A stretch of DNA of 64,000 bases from Hymenobacter armeniacus (lineage in GTDB: Bacteria; Bacteroidota; Bacteroidia; Cytophagales; Hymenobacteraceae), in assembly GCF_014699055.1 (NCBI RefSeq), contig NZ_JACXAC010000002.1, positions 434,001 through 498,000 of the forward strand, in the 5' to 3' direction. This document shows positions 8,566 to 19,289 of this stretch, piece after piece. Position 1 is the stretch's first letter. Each line of letters starts with the position of its first letter. Under the pieces are notes generated by a model. That model had not been told where the DNA came from, did no database searches, and worked only from the letters and a program-made list of their open reading frames with translations. The position numbers were made by a program, and so were the translations under genes.

Positions 8566-10095
8566 TTATTGCAAAATCACACGGGCTGTCCGCGTCGCAC
8601 CGCCCATGGGCAGACGGAGCGTGTACACGCCCGGGGGCAACCCGCTGACGTCGACCCATCGCCGGGTTCCGTCCACCTCCGGCCGGCGCACCACTTGGCC
8701 CAGGGCGTTGACCAGTTCGGCACGCACGGGGCCCGAGCCCAAATCGGCCGGCAGCCGCACGGCAAAGCCATTGCTGGCGGGGTTAGGGGCCACGCTCAAG
8801 ACCGCAGCGGCACGCGCCCCGCCGACGGCCAAAGGCGCAAACGTGCCGGTGTTGCGCAGCACGGTCACGTCAAACAGGGAATTGGCCACCACCAGGTCCA
8901 CCCGGCCGTCCCCGTCCACATCGCCCGCCGCCACCCCCTGGGGCACGCTGGTTCCCAAGGGAAAGACCACGGGGGGCGCCAACGTGCCGCCGGCCAGCCC
9001 GCGCATGATTTTGACGGTATTCGCGCCGCCCCCGGTGCCGGCGTGGGCCGTCGCCACGTCGAGTCGGCCGTCGCCGTCCACGTCCGCCAGCGCCAAGGTG
9101 CGCGACCATCCGCCCGTGCCGGCGTGGTACGTCTGGACCGGGGCAAACCCGCCCCCCGCCTGCCCGAGCAACACGCCGACCGCGCCGGCGTCTACCACCC
9201 CCAGCGGGGGCGGTCCGGGCAGGGGGCTATAAAGCGAGGTGACCACGTCGAGCCGGCCGTCCCCGTTCAGGTCGCCCAGCACGGCGTGGATGGGGGAACT
9301 GCCCCGGCCCGTCGGGTAGGTCGTCGGCGGGCCAAACCCGCCACCCGGCAATCCCAGCAGAACGTCAATGGCCCCCTCCCGGGACTGGCCAATGCTGGCG
9401 TGGGACGTGGCGCAGACCAGGTCCACCCGGCCGTCGCCGTTCACGTCGCCCAGCGACGCCCCGCACGGGTGGCTGTTGATGCCGGTGGCATACGCCGCCA
9501 CGGGGGCATACCCACCGCCGGCCTGTCCGAGCAACACGCCCAGTCCTTCGTTGGTGTAGTGGGCGGCCACCAAGTCCACGCGGCCGTCGCCGTTCACATC
9601 GCCCGCGGCCACGGTGTAGGGCGAGGTGCCCGAGCCCATGGGCCAGGCCCGCGCGGGGCCGAGGAGCCCGCCCGGCAGCCCCGGCAGCACCAGCACGGCG
9701 TTGCCCCCGTAGTCAGCCAGGGCCACGTCCAACCGCCCGTCCCGGTCCACGTCGGCCAGAACCGGGCCCGTGATGAAGTAACCCGCCGGGCCTGCCAGGT
9801 ACGTGGCCCCGGGGCCGAAGCCGCCGCCGGCTTGCCCTAGCAGCACGCCGACGTAGCCGGTGGTCCCGCCCCCGGGACGCGGGTAGGCAAGCACAATGTC
9901 GAGCCGGCCGTCCCCGTTCAGGTCGCCCAGCGCCAGCCCTTGGACGTTCAGCACCGAGCCGATGGGGTAGGTCGTGGGCGGGCCAAAACTTTGCCCCGCA
10001 GCTCCCTGCACCCGTCCGCTCAGCGCCAGCATCAACGCGCCTCGGAAGGCCCATTGCCCAATTGAAAAGTAGCGGTGTTGCATAAAATGTTGCAT
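8566..10095 (-). CDS. Secreted FG-GAP/VCBS repeat protein with T9SS sorting domain
   Basis: 509 residues from the ATG at 10095 (alternative 10083). After a signal-like segment (GALMLALSGRVQGAAGQ) come seven calcium-loop repeats of the form GDLNGDGRLDIV, ADVDRDGRLDVAL, GDVNGDGRVDLVAA and so on, each in a unit of about 55-60 residues with VGVLLGQAGGGF linkers. This is the integrin-like beta-propeller pattern. The C-terminus (VAPNPASNGFAVRL to GLPPGVYTLRLPMGG) is a T9SS type A sorting signal. The protein is therefore a likely cell-surface seven-bladed propeller for binding a ligand or surface; no catalytic site is visible. It appears to be a single gene with its own 3' region containing the 8415 repeat. 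Confidence 0.85.
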   Translation of the reverse strand: MQHFMQHRYFSIGQWAFRGALMLALSGRVQGAAGQSFGPPTTYPIGSVLNVQGLALGDLNGDGRLDIVLAYPRPGGGTTGYVGVLLGQAGGGFGPGATYLAGPAGYFITGPVLADVDRDGRLDVALADYGGNAVLVLPGLPGGLLGPARAWPMGSGTSPYTVAAGDVNGDGRVDLVAAHYTNEGLGVLLGQAGGGYAPVAAYATGINSHPCGASLGDVNGDGRVDLVCATSHASIGQSREGAIDVLLGLPGGGFGPPTTYPTGRGSSPIHAVLGDLNGDGRLDVVTSLYSPLPGPPPLGVVDAGAVGVLLGQAGGGFAPVQTYHAGTGGWSRTLALADVDGDGRLDVATAHAGTGGGANTVKIMRGLAGGTLAPPVVFPLGTSVPQGVAAGDVDGDGRVDLVVANSLFDVTVLRNTGTFAPLAVGGARAAAVLSVAPNPASNGFAVRLPADLGSGPVRAELVNALGQVVRRPEVDGTRRWVDVSGLPPGVYTLRLPMGGATRTARVILQ

Positions 10096-10316
10096 GTTAT
10101 CGGCTACTGGCTTAGTCTGTGTCTCGTGCCCGCAAGCTATAATAAAACGGCCCTTCAAAGCGAATAAATCATTGACTATCTATACCCTCCTTTTGATGTA
10201 CTATCAGCAGTGCCTCAAAACCAAGCGGCCATCAAGCTACCCTAGTGAGCCCGCCCCACCCCCTGCCAAAACGGCCGCCCCCCAAACCCGGCCCCAACCT
10301 TGCCCACGCCCGGGCC

Positions 10317-12200
<1,884 letters not shown>

Positions 12201-12317
12201 CGCCGCGAATAGGCCCGAAAAATTACAAACCGCAGAATTTTTCGGGCCGGCGGCCAACGCTAAGTGCCTTAGGTTTCGTACATTGGTAATCACTTTAACC
12301 AGCCGTACGTCCTTCGC

Positions 12318-12932
12318 ATGAAACCCACCATTACGCTTGTTATCCTCGTCGCATTGGCCTTATCCGGCTGCATGACCACCCGCGAAGCGCGGGTAGATTC
12401 CGACTACAGCTACCGCGGCAATTTCCGCCGCTACCGCACCTACGATTTCGTGACCGGCACCGGCCTCACTTCCGACAGCAGCCGCCTGGGGCAGTCGCTG
12501 CGCGAGGCCATCCAGCAGCGCTTTTTGGCCCAGGGCTACAAGCTGGCCCGCCGCCGCCCCGACATGCTGGTGAACTTCCGGGTGTACGAGGGCGACATGA
12601 ACTTCCACGGCTTCCAGCAGGAAGACCTCAGCCAGTGGATTAAGCGCAACATCGAGGAAGACGACGACACGCCCCGCGAAGAGCGCCAGGGCTACCAGCC
12701 CGTGCGCCTGCTGCTGGCCGAAGGCACCCTGCTCGTGACCCTCATCGACGTAAAAACCAACCGCGCCGTCTGGAACGGCTACGCCTCGGGCGTGACCGTA
12801 CCCGAAGGCCCCATGGGCGAAATCGTGCTCAAACGCTCCGTGCGCTCCATTCTGGACCGCTACCGCGTCTTCACCGAAGAATTCGCCAACGGCAACATCA
12901 GCCCCAGCGGCGCCAGCGACGCCGACCGCTAG
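12318..12932 (+). CDS. DUF4136 family lipoprotein
   Basis: 204 residues starting with a lipoprotein signal, TLVILVALALSGC, with the lipidated cysteine at about residue 18. The mature part fits DUF4136: VDSDYSYRGNFRRYRTYDF, LREAIQQRFLAQGYKLARRRPDMLVNF, then LLVTLIDVKTNRAVWNGYASG and ILKRS/LDRYR near the end. DUF4136 proteins are envelope lipoproteins of unknown function common in Bacteroidota. It is followed by an inverted-repeat pair that encloses a terminator. Confidence 0.85.
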   Translation: MKPTITLVILVALALSGCMTTREARVDSDYSYRGNFRRYRTYDFVTGTGLTSDSSRLGQSLREAIQQRFLAQGYKLARRRPDMLVNFRVYEGDMNFHGFQQEDLSQWIKRNIEEDDDTPREERQGYQPVRLLLAEGTLLVTLIDVKTNRAVWNGYASGVTVPEGPMGEIVLKRSVRSILDRYRVFTEEFANGNISPSGASDADR

Positions 12933-12956
12933 GGAATTGCCCGGTGGCGCAAGGGA

Positions 12957-13110
12957 GCGCCTGTCGTTGCGAGCGCAGCGCGGCAATCCTTTCTCTCTGT
13001 GCGACCAGCCTTCTACTCTGAAAAGCCCCGGCACTGCGCAGTGTCGGGGCTTTTTGTTTTACGCGTGAACGTCATGCTTCGCTGCGCGCTCCGCTCGCAA
13101 TGACAGGCGA
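12957..13110. repeat. Composite inverted repeat, GCGAGCGCAGCG type
   Basis: The left arm (12957-12990) contains CGCCTGTCGTTGCGAGCGCA and the right arm (13071-13110) is its near reverse complement (CGCTCGCAATGACAGGCG). The 80-bp spacer holds the terminator of the DUF4136 gene. It looks like a variant of the CATGCTGAGCGCAGCG family found elsewhere in the window. Confidence 0.75.
13021..13055 (+). terminator. Terminator after the DUF4136 gene
   Basis: AGCCCCGGCACTG pairs with CAGTGTCGGGGCT (one G-T pair) and is followed by TTTTTGTTTT. Confidence 0.85.
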
Positions 13111-13141
13111 CTGCACGCGTCCGGGCTAACGCGCCATAGGG

Positions 13142-14152
13142 TCATGGCTTCTGCGCTGCTTCCCGCCGCACCTGAATCAGCTCGGCCGCGATGCTGATGG
13201 CAATTTCCTCCGGCGTCTGGCTGCCGATGGGCAAGCCGATGGGCCCGCGCAGCCGTGCTATTTCCTGCGCCGAAAAACCGGCTTCCTGCAGCCCGCGGCG
13301 CAGCTCGGCCACTTTGGCCACGCTGCCCATCACCCCCAGGTAGCGGAAGGAGCGGCCCAGCAGCTGGCGCAGCACCACGGCGTCGGTGCGGTAACCCACG
13401 GTCATCACCACCACGTAGCGGTGCGTGCCGGCGGGAATTTCAGCCGCCACGTTTTCGTAGTCGACCAGAATGCGGTGGTGGGCGGCGTCGTTGGCTTCCA
13501 GCGTGGGCAGGTCGAGGCGGTCGTCGATTACGGTCAGCTCAAAGTCGAGCGCGGCCAGCACCCGCGACAGCGCCAAGCTGACGTGTCCGCCGCCCACAAT
13601 GGTAAGCTGGTCGCGAAAGCCCAGCCGCTCGCGGTAGAGCCACTCCAGGCCCGGCTGGAAGGCGTAGAAAGGCGTTTCGGTGGTTTCGGCGGCGGCTGTG
13701 GCGAGAGGCGTTTCGGCCGGGTGCAGCTGTAGGCCCGCCGTTGGGCCGATGCTGAGTGAGCCCGGACTGCTGGTTTGCAGATGCCTTGCAATCGCCTCAA
13801 CCGTGGCTAAGTCAGCCACCGCCAGCGGCCAGAGTAACACCTCCTGCTCGCCCGAGCACATCATGCCGGAGCGGTCGGTGGGCGCTTCGCGGCGGTGAAT
13901 CTGGGGGCGCAGCAGCGGCGCGGCGTCGGCTTCGCGCAGACGCTGGCGGGCCAGCTCCACCCACTTGTGCTCCATGATGCCCCCGCCGATGGAACCGGCT
14001 ACTTCGTCGGGCGTCACGGCCATCTTGAAGCCCTGGCGGCCGGGGCTGCTGCCCTCGCTGCGCACCACGCACAGCAGCGCCACCGGCGTGCCGGCCCGCA
14101 GGCTGGCCGCTGCCAGGGTCCAAACGGGCAGGTCGCGGGGAGTGGCGGGCAT
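13142..14152 (-). CDS. xdhC: XdhC-family xanthine dehydrogenase maturation factor
   Basis: 336 residues. The N-terminal XdhC/CoxI domain shows TPVALLCVVRSEGSSPGRQGFKM read as T-P-V-A-L-L-C then S-S-P-G-R, and GSIGGGIMEHKWVELA, followed by M-C-S-G-E-Q-E-V. The C-terminal half is a Rossmann domain (LTIVGGGHVSLALSRVLAAL, then GVMGSVAKVAELR and RLRGPIGLPIGSQTPEEIAISI). XdhC binds the molybdenum cofactor, promotes its sulfuration and inserts it into xanthine dehydrogenase. The ATG is 3 nt after the stop of the PuuD gene, so the two are co-transcribed on the minus strand. The XdhA/XdhB subunits are about 13 kb away in the second half of the purine locus. Confidence 0.9.
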   Translation of the reverse strand: MPATPRDLPVWTLAAASLRAGTPVALLCVVRSEGSSPGRQGFKMAVTPDEVAGSIGGGIMEHKWVELARQRLREADAAPLLRPQIHRREAPTDRSGMMCSGEQEVLLWPLAVADLATVEAIARHLQTSSPGSLSIGPTAGLQLHPAETPLATAAAETTETPFYAFQPGLEWLYRERLGFRDQLTIVGGGHVSLALSRVLAALDFELTVIDDRLDLPTLEANDAAHHRILVDYENVAAEIPAGTHRYVVVMTVGYRTDAVVLRQLLGRSFRYLGVMGSVAKVAELRRGLQEAGFSAQEIARLRGPIGLPIGSQTPEEIAISIAAELIQVRREAAQKP

Positions 14153-14155
14153 GCG

Positions 14156-15580
14156 TTATTGGTTTTTGGCGCCCTGGTTAATCCAGCAGGCAATGAGGTC
14201 GCGCTCCTCCTGCGTAATCTGGGTTTTGTTGTTCTGGGGCATGGTTTTGGTCACCACCACGCGCTGCATGATTTTGTCTTTCAGACGAATGATGTCCTCC
14301 GGCGTGTCGTACACCACGCCGTTGGGTGGCGACTTGAATACGTCGTCGGTGGGGTGGGAGGAGTGGCACTGAATGCAGCGCTTTTGCACAATCAGGCTTA
14401 CCTGGCTCATCGGAATTTCCTGAGCGCAGGCCGAGGCCGCGCCGGCCACGCCCGCGCCGGTTTGAGCCGGCGGGGCCGTCACAAACACCACGCCCAGCAG
14501 CACGCCCACGGCGGCCGGCAGCACCCACACGGCGGTATCGGTTTGGTGCTTTTCGCGCAGGTTCAGCCAGTGCTTCACGCCGGCGGTGCCCAGCGTGATG
14601 GCCGCCAGAATGGCCCACGGATACGAGTGCCCGAAGGTGCTGGGAAAGTGGTTGCTGACCATCACGAACAGCACCGGCAGGGTGAAGTAGTTGTTGTGCA
14701 GCGAGCGGGCCAGGGCATTCTTGCCCAGCGTGGGGTCGAGGGGCGTGCCTTCGGTGGCGGCCCGTACCATGGCCTTCTGGGCCGGAATGATGGTGAAGAA
14801 AACGTTGCCCACCATGAGCGTGCCCAGCATGGCGCCGAAGTGGATGTAAGCCGCCCGCGCGCTGAACACTTGCGCGTAGAAAAACGCAAACCCCGTGGCC
14901 AGCAGAAAGCCCACGACTTTAAACCACGGGCTGCGCACGAAGGCCGTGCGGCACAGCCCGTCGTAAATCAGCCAGGCCGCCACAAACGAGCCCACGCCAA
15001 TGCCCACGCCCGCCAGCGGCGAGATGTCGAGCACGCGCGGGTCAATCAGCATGGAGCTGGCGTTGAAGTAGTACACCACAAACAGCAGGCTGAACCCCGA
15101 GAGCCAGGTGAAATACGCCTCGTACTTAAACCAGTGCAGGCTTTTGGGGATTTGCTTGGGCGCAGTCTTGTACTTCTCCAGGTAATAAAACCCACCGCCG
15201 TGCACGGCCCAAAGGTTGCCGGCCAGCTCCTCGCGCACGTTGTCGGTGCGGTTGAGGGCGTTTTCGAGGAACACAAAGTAGAACGAGGCGCCAATCCAGG
15301 CGATGCCGAAGGTGATGTGCATGAGGCGCACCACAATGTTGAGCCACTCCATGATGTGGCCCGACCAGGGCGAGTCGCGCGCCAGCACGTAGCAAATGCC
15401 CACCCCGGCGATGACGGCCAGCAGCATCAGCGCATACGAATAGCCTTCGAGTGTGAAGCCGCTGTCGCCCACCGCCCCGCCGTCGGGCCGGGTATTGGCC
15501 ACGCGCTGCAAGGCGTAGATGACGCCGAGCAGCAGCAGAAACGCCAGTATCAGGAAAAGGAGGGTAACGTATTGGAGCAT
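14156..15580 (-). CDS. puuD: Membrane urate hydroxylase PuuD with cytochrome c domain
   Basis: 474 residues. About eight membrane helices form the urate oxidase N-terminal domain (WLNIVVRLMHITFGIAWIG, then VHGGGFYYLEKY and LHWFKYEAYFTWLSG). A periplasmic cytochrome c domain follows, with heme motif C402-I-Q-C405-H406 and a late methionine (T-K-T-M-P-Q-N) as probable sixth ligand. PuuD oxidises urate to 5-hydroxyisourate and feeds electrons to the respiratory chain, replacing soluble uricase, which is absent here. The ATG at 15580 is chosen because the 36 upstream codons lie in a repeat arm (SPLHARCFAALCMTAD is translated repeat). It is followed after 3 nt by xdhC. Confidence 0.92.
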   Translation of the reverse strand: MLQYVTLLFLILAFLLLLGVIYALQRVANTRPDGGAVGDSGFTLEGYSYALMLLAVIAGVGICYVLARDSPWSGHIMEWLNIVVRLMHITFGIAWIGASFYFVFLENALNRTDNVREELAGNLWAVHGGGFYYLEKYKTAPKQIPKSLHWFKYEAYFTWLSGFSLLFVVYYFNASSMLIDPRVLDISPLAGVGIGVGSFVAAWLIYDGLCRTAFVRSPWFKVVGFLLATGFAFFYAQVFSARAAYIHFGAMLGTLMVGNVFFTIIPAQKAMVRAATEGTPLDPTLGKNALARSLHNNYFTLPVLFVMVSNHFPSTFGHSYPWAILAAITLGTAGVKHWLNLREKHQTDTAVWVLPAAVGVLLGVVFVTAPPAQTGAGVAGAASACAQEIPMSQVSLIVQKRCIQCHSSHPTDDVFKSPPNGVVYDTPEDIIRLKDKIMQRVVVTKTMPQNNKTQITQEERDLIACWINQGAKNQ

Positions 15581-15619
15581 GTGGGGAGCAGTGGCGCGCG
15601 AAAGCAGAGAATAATCTGC

Positions 15620-15720
15620 CGTCATGCAGAGCGCAGCGAAGCATCTCGCGTGCAAGGGTGACTCAGCTGTTTGGTTTAGTTGCGGCACGCGAGATGCTTC
15701 GCTGCGCTCTGCATGACGGG
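15620..15720. repeat. Composite inverted repeat, family A
   Basis: Arms GTCATGCAGAGCGCAGCGAA... (15621-15653) and the exact reverse complement ending GCGCTCTGCATGACGG (15685-15718) are separated by about 31 bp. It sits in the divergent promoter region of puuD and allB. Confidence 0.9.
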
Positions 15721-15803
15721 CTGAATGGCGTTGGCCGCTTGCCCGTCGTCCAAATTAATTAAACCGGGAAAAAGCCCCCAATTTAGCGCCAAACTTCTCC
15801 TTC

Positions 15804-17141
15804 ATGTCAACCCTCGCTTTGCGCAGCCAGCGCGTCGTCATGCCCGACGGCGAGCGCGCCGCCACCCTTCTCCTCGAAAACGGCCGCATCAGCGCCCTCC
15901 TCCCGCACGATGCTGACGTGGCCGGCGCCGAACTCCTCGACGTGGGCACCCACGCCGTGCTGCCCGGCGTCATCGACCCGCACGTGCACATCAACGAGCC
16001 CGGCCGCACCGACTGGGAGGGCTTCGACACGGCCACCCGCGCCGCGCTGGCCGGCGGCCTCACCTCGCTGGTCGACATGCCGCTCAACTCGGCGCCCGTC
16101 ACCACCTCGGTGGCCAATCTGGAAATCAAGCGCGCCGCCACCCAGGGGCAGCTGCACTGCAACGTGGGCTTCTGGGGCGGCGTGGTGCCGGGCAACGCGG
16201 CCGAGATAGAGCCGTTGATTGCGGCCGGGGTGCTCGGCTTCAAAGCTTTTCTGACGCACTCCGGCATTGATGATTTTCCGAACGCCACGGAGGAGGATTT
16301 GCGGCGCGTGATGCCGATTCTGGCGCGGCACAAGCTGCCGTTGTTGGTGCACTGCGAGTTATCGGAGGACAACGACGAGTGGAAAAAAAATGACCACCGC
16401 TCGTACCCAAACTACCTGGCTTCGCGCCCCAAAAAGTGGGAAGACGAGGCCATTGCGATGATGATTCGCCTGTGTGAAGAAACCGGCTGCTGGGTGCACA
16501 TCGTGCACCTGTCGTCGGCCAATTCCATTGCGCCCATTGCCGCTGCCAAAGCCCGGGGCCTGCCCTTAACCGTGGAAACCGGCCAGCACTACCTCTATTT
16601 CAACGCCGAGGACATCCGGGACGGCCAGACGCAGTTCAAATGCGCGCCGCCCATTCGCGAGAAGGCCAATAACGACCAGCTGTGGGCCGCGCTGCAGCGC
16701 GGTGTTATTGACTTTGTGGCCACCGACCACTCGCCCGCGCCGCCCGATTTAAAGCAGATGGATAGCGGCGACTTTACCACCGCCTGGGGCGGCATTGCCT
16801 CGCTGCAATTTGCCCTGCCCGTGCTCTGGACGGCCGCCCGGCAGCGCGGCGCCAGCCTGAACGACCTGGCAAAATGGCTGAGTGAAAACCCGGCCAAGCT
16901 GGCTGGCCAACACCAGCACAAAGGCAAAATTGCCGTGGGTTTCGACGCCGATTTGTTGGTGCTGGACCCCGAAAAGACGTTTGAAGTCACCGCGGACCTC
17001 ATTCGGCACAAACACAAAGTGTCGCCTTACATTTGCCAGGAATTGGCGGGCGTGGTGGAATTAACTTTCCTGGGCGGTGAACAAGTTTACCAGCGCCCCA
17101 ACGCCCTTCGCCTCAACCACGGCAACTTTTTAACCCGGTAG
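15804..17141 (+). CDS. allB: Allantoinase
   Basis: 445 residues of the amidohydrolase (cyclic amidase) superfamily. Metal ligands are visible in order: H-V-H in DPHVHINEPGRTDWEGF, the lysine to be carboxylated in GFKAFLTHSG, histidines in LLVHCEL and HIVHLSS, and aspartate in FVATDHSPAP. The combination HVHINEPGRTDWEGF is characteristic of allantoinases rather than dihydroorotases. It hydrolyses allantoin to allantoate in the cytoplasm. It starts the plus-strand ureide operon; allC begins 4 nt after its stop. An eight-A run at 16383-16390 inside the gene could be slippage-prone, but the frame is intact. Confidence 0.94.
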   Translation: MSTLALRSQRVVMPDGERAATLLLENGRISALLPHDADVAGAELLDVGTHAVLPGVIDPHVHINEPGRTDWEGFDTATRAALAGGLTSLVDMPLNSAPVTTSVANLEIKRAATQGQLHCNVGFWGGVVPGNAAEIEPLIAAGVLGFKAFLTHSGIDDFPNATEEDLRRVMPILARHKLPLLVHCELSEDNDEWKKNDHRSYPNYLASRPKKWEDEAIAMMIRLCEETGCWVHIVHLSSANSIAPIAAAKARGLPLTVETGQHYLYFNAEDIRDGQTQFKCAPPIREKANNDQLWAALQRGVIDFVATDHSPAPPDLKQMDSGDFTTAWGGIASLQFALPVLWTAARQRGASLNDLAKWLSENPAKLAGQHQHKGKIAVGFDADLLVLDPEKTFEVTADLIRHKHKVSPYICQELAGVVELTFLGGEQVYQRPNALRLNHGNFLTR

Positions 17142-17145
17142 CTGG

Positions 17146-18408
17146 ATGCAGCAGGAATACTTAGCGCGCGCGGAGCGCATCATGCAGCGCATTCAGCAAT
17201 TGGCCGCCATCAGCGAGGACGCCGACGGCGTGACGCGCACCTTTGGCACGCCCGCTTTCCTGCAGGGCCGCGCCTTGGTGCAAGGCTGGATGCAGGCCGC
17301 CGGCCTGCCCACCCGCCTCGACGGCATCGGCAACCTGCGCGCCCGGCTGGAAAGCCCAAACCCCGCCGCCAAAACCTTCGTGCTGGCCTCGCACATCGAC
17401 ACGGTGGTGAACGCCGGCAAGTTCGACGGGCCGCTGGGCGTGCTCATGGGCCTCGATTTGCTGGAAAACCTCATTGCTCAAAAAGCTGAGCTGCCGTTTC
17501 ACATCGAGCTGATTGCCTTCAGCGACGAGGAAGGCGTGCGCTTTCACACCACCTACCTGGGCAGCAAAGTGGTGGCCGGCTCCTTCGAGCCCGCCTGGTT
17601 CGCGCGCCCCGACGCGGCCGGCATCACGCTGGCCCAGGCCCTGGAAACCATGGGCGCCGAAGCGACCCAACTTGCAACGGACGCCATTCCGGCCGCCGAC
17701 TGGCTGGGCTATTTCGAGATGCACATCGAGCAAGGCCCGGTGCTGTGGGAACGCAACGTGCCCGTGGCGCTGGTAACGGCCATTGCCGGCCAGCAGCGCG
17801 TGGAATTGACTTTCCGGGGCATGGCCGGCCACGCCGGCACCGTGCCCATGAACATGCGCCAGGACGCCTTGTGCGCCGCCGCCGAGTTTGTGCTCACCGC
17901 CGAGCAGTTTGCCCAGGTGCACGGCCGCGGGCTGGTGGCCACGGTGGGCAAGTTGGCCATCAGCCACGCGGCCAGCAACGTGATTCCCGGCGAAGTGACC
18001 TGCAGCCTCGACCTGCGCAGCCCCGACGAGCAGCAACTGGCCCAGGCCTACGACTACCTCCGCAGCCACGCCGAGACCGTGGCCGGCCACCGCAACGTGG
18101 CGCTGAACTGGAAACCGGTGCAGCAAACGGCCCCCGTAACCTGCGACGCCGGCCTGAACGCGCTGCTGGCCCAGGCCATTGCCGACAGCGGCCACGAAAC
18201 CATTCCGCTGGTGAGCGGCGCTGGCCACGACGCCGTGCCCATTTCCTTCGTGGCCCCGGCCACCATGCTGTTTATTCGCTGCTACCAAGGCATCAGTCAC
18301 AACCCGTTGGAAGATGTGGAACTGCCCGATTTGGCCGCCGCCGTGGCCGTGGCCGACCGGTTTATTTCTGAATTAATAATTAAAAATGAAGAATTAAAAA
18401 TGGGCTGA
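17146..18408 (+). CDS. allC: Allantoate amidohydrolase
   Basis: 420 residues of the M20/hydantoinase-carbamoylase family. Metal-binding residues appear in LASHIDTVVNAGKFDGPLG (His, Asp), AFSDEEGVRFHTTYLGS (Glu), YFEMHIEQGPVL and ISHNPLEDVE; the dimerisation lid is around residues 215-335. In this context it should release ammonia and CO2 from allantoate to give (S)-ureidoglycine. It is 4 nt downstream of allB. The last residues, ELIIKNEELKMG, are encoded by the left arm of an AT-rich inverted repeat and so are probably not ancestral: the natural end would be near DRFISEL. Confidence 0.92.
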   Translation: MQQEYLARAERIMQRIQQLAAISEDADGVTRTFGTPAFLQGRALVQGWMQAAGLPTRLDGIGNLRARLESPNPAAKTFVLASHIDTVVNAGKFDGPLGVLMGLDLLENLIAQKAELPFHIELIAFSDEEGVRFHTTYLGSKVVAGSFEPAWFARPDAAGITLAQALETMGAEATQLATDAIPAADWLGYFEMHIEQGPVLWERNVPVALVTAIAGQQRVELTFRGMAGHAGTVPMNMRQDALCAAAEFVLTAEQFAQVHGRGLVATVGKLAISHAASNVIPGEVTCSLDLRSPDEQQLAQAYDYLRSHAETVAGHRNVALNWKPVQQTAPVTCDAGLNALLAQAIADSGHETIPLVSGAGHDAVPISFVAPATMLFIRCYQGISHNPLEDVELPDLAAAVAVADRFISELIIKNEELKMG

Positions 18409-18464
18409 TGTGGCCTGAGATTCTTCAGAAACAAATTTTAATTCTTCATTTTAATTACGAATTC
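18367..18464. repeat. Composite inverted repeat, AT-rich family E, overlapping the allC 3' end
   Basis: The left arm at 18367-18403 (AATTAAAAATGAAGAATTAA) and the right arm at 18431-18464 (TTAATTCTTCATTTTAATTA) are imperfect reverse complements. The left arm is inside the allC reading frame and the right arm ends 5 nt before allE. Confidence 0.8.
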
Positions 18465-18469
18465 CAGCC

Positions 18470-19216
18470 ATGGAAATGTCCGCCCTGACGCGCTCAGTTG
18501 TGAAGCGCAACCACGCCATCATTGCCCCCGACGGCTACATCAACAGCAACGTGCCCGGCTGGACCGGCTGCACCACCAACGTCATCATCAACGAGCAGAT
18601 GGGCGCCCGCCTCTGCCAAACGCTCATCACCCTCACCGAGGCCGGCCGCGTGCAGGGCCAGACCGAGGCCTCGCAGATTTTCTTCTACGTGGTGCAGGGC
18701 AGCTGCACAGCCACGGTGGGCGGCGAAACCCGCCCGCTGAAAACGGGCGAGTACGTGTACGTGCCCGTCGGCCAGCGCTACGATTTTAGTCAGCCCGAAG
18801 CCGGTACGCAGCTGCTCACTTTCCACAAAGTGTACGAGCCGCTCGCGGGCTACGCCACGCCGGGCGTGTTTTGGGGTGAGCGGGACTACAGCAAAGCACC
18901 CGTCTACATGAACGACGAGACCCTGCGCATCCAGGAATTGCTGCCGAACGAGCCGGGCTTCGACATGGCCGTGAACATCTTCACTTACGGCCTCGGCGGC
19001 AACCTGCCAATGGTGGAAACCCACATCATGGAGCACGGCCTGATGTACCTCGAAGGCCAGGCCATTTACATGCTCGACCAGTGCTGGTACCCGGTAAAAA
19101 AAGGTGATTCCATCTGGATGGCACCCTATTGCCAGCAGTGGGCCACGGCCATGGGCCAGGAGCCGTCGGTGTACATCTACTACAAGAACGTCAACCGCTT
19201 TCCAACCGTGCTGTAA
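18470..19216 (+). CDS. allE: (S)-ureidoglycine aminohydrolase (bicupin)
   Basis: 248 residues with two cupin barrels. The first covers about residues 60-115 (FFYVVQGSCTATVGGET, GEYVYVPVGQRYDF). The second, about 165-235, contains the metal site E-T-H-I-M-E-H-G-L-M-Y-L-E-G and GDSIWMAPYCQQW. These second-barrel motifs are those of ureidoglycine aminohydrolase, which binds manganese and converts (S)-ureidoglycine to (S)-ureidoglycolate and ammonia. The gene follows allC, separated only by the AT-rich repeat. Identification is supported by both sequence and position in the pathway. Confidence 0.92.
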   Translation: MEMSALTRSVVKRNHAIIAPDGYINSNVPGWTGCTTNVIINEQMGARLCQTLITLTEAGRVQGQTEASQIFFYVVQGSCTATVGGETRPLKTGEYVYVPVGQRYDFSQPEAGTQLLTFHKVYEPLAGYATPGVFWGERDYSKAPVYMNDETLRIQELLPNEPGFDMAVNIFTYGLGGNLPMVETHIMEHGLMYLEGQAIYMLDQCWYPVKKGDSIWMAPYCQQWATAMGQEPSVYIYYKNVNRFPTVL

Positions 19217-19235
19217 TAACCAGTGGGCTTTTGCC

Positions 19236-19280
19236 CGTCATGCTGAGCGCAGCCGAAGCATCTCTACCGCGCAAGTAATT
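19236..19280. repeat. Single (half) arm of repeat family A
   Basis: CGTCATGCTGAGCGCAGCCG... followed by AAGCATCTCTACCGCGCAAG, the same arm as in the complete elements at 33692 and 62379, but no second arm is found downstream. It lies between allE and the small membrane gene at 19290. Confidence 0.8.
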
Positions 19281-19289
19281 TCTACACCT

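Noticed and set aside
15581-15688. N-terminal extension of PuuD by 36 residues
   Set aside because: The added residues are a translation of an inverted-repeat arm; the membrane protein begins naturally at the ATG at 15580.
16383-16390. Eight-A run in allB as a possible frameshift
   Set aside because: The frame is intact on both sides and all metal ligands are present, so no disruption is seen; only a note on slippage is warranted.
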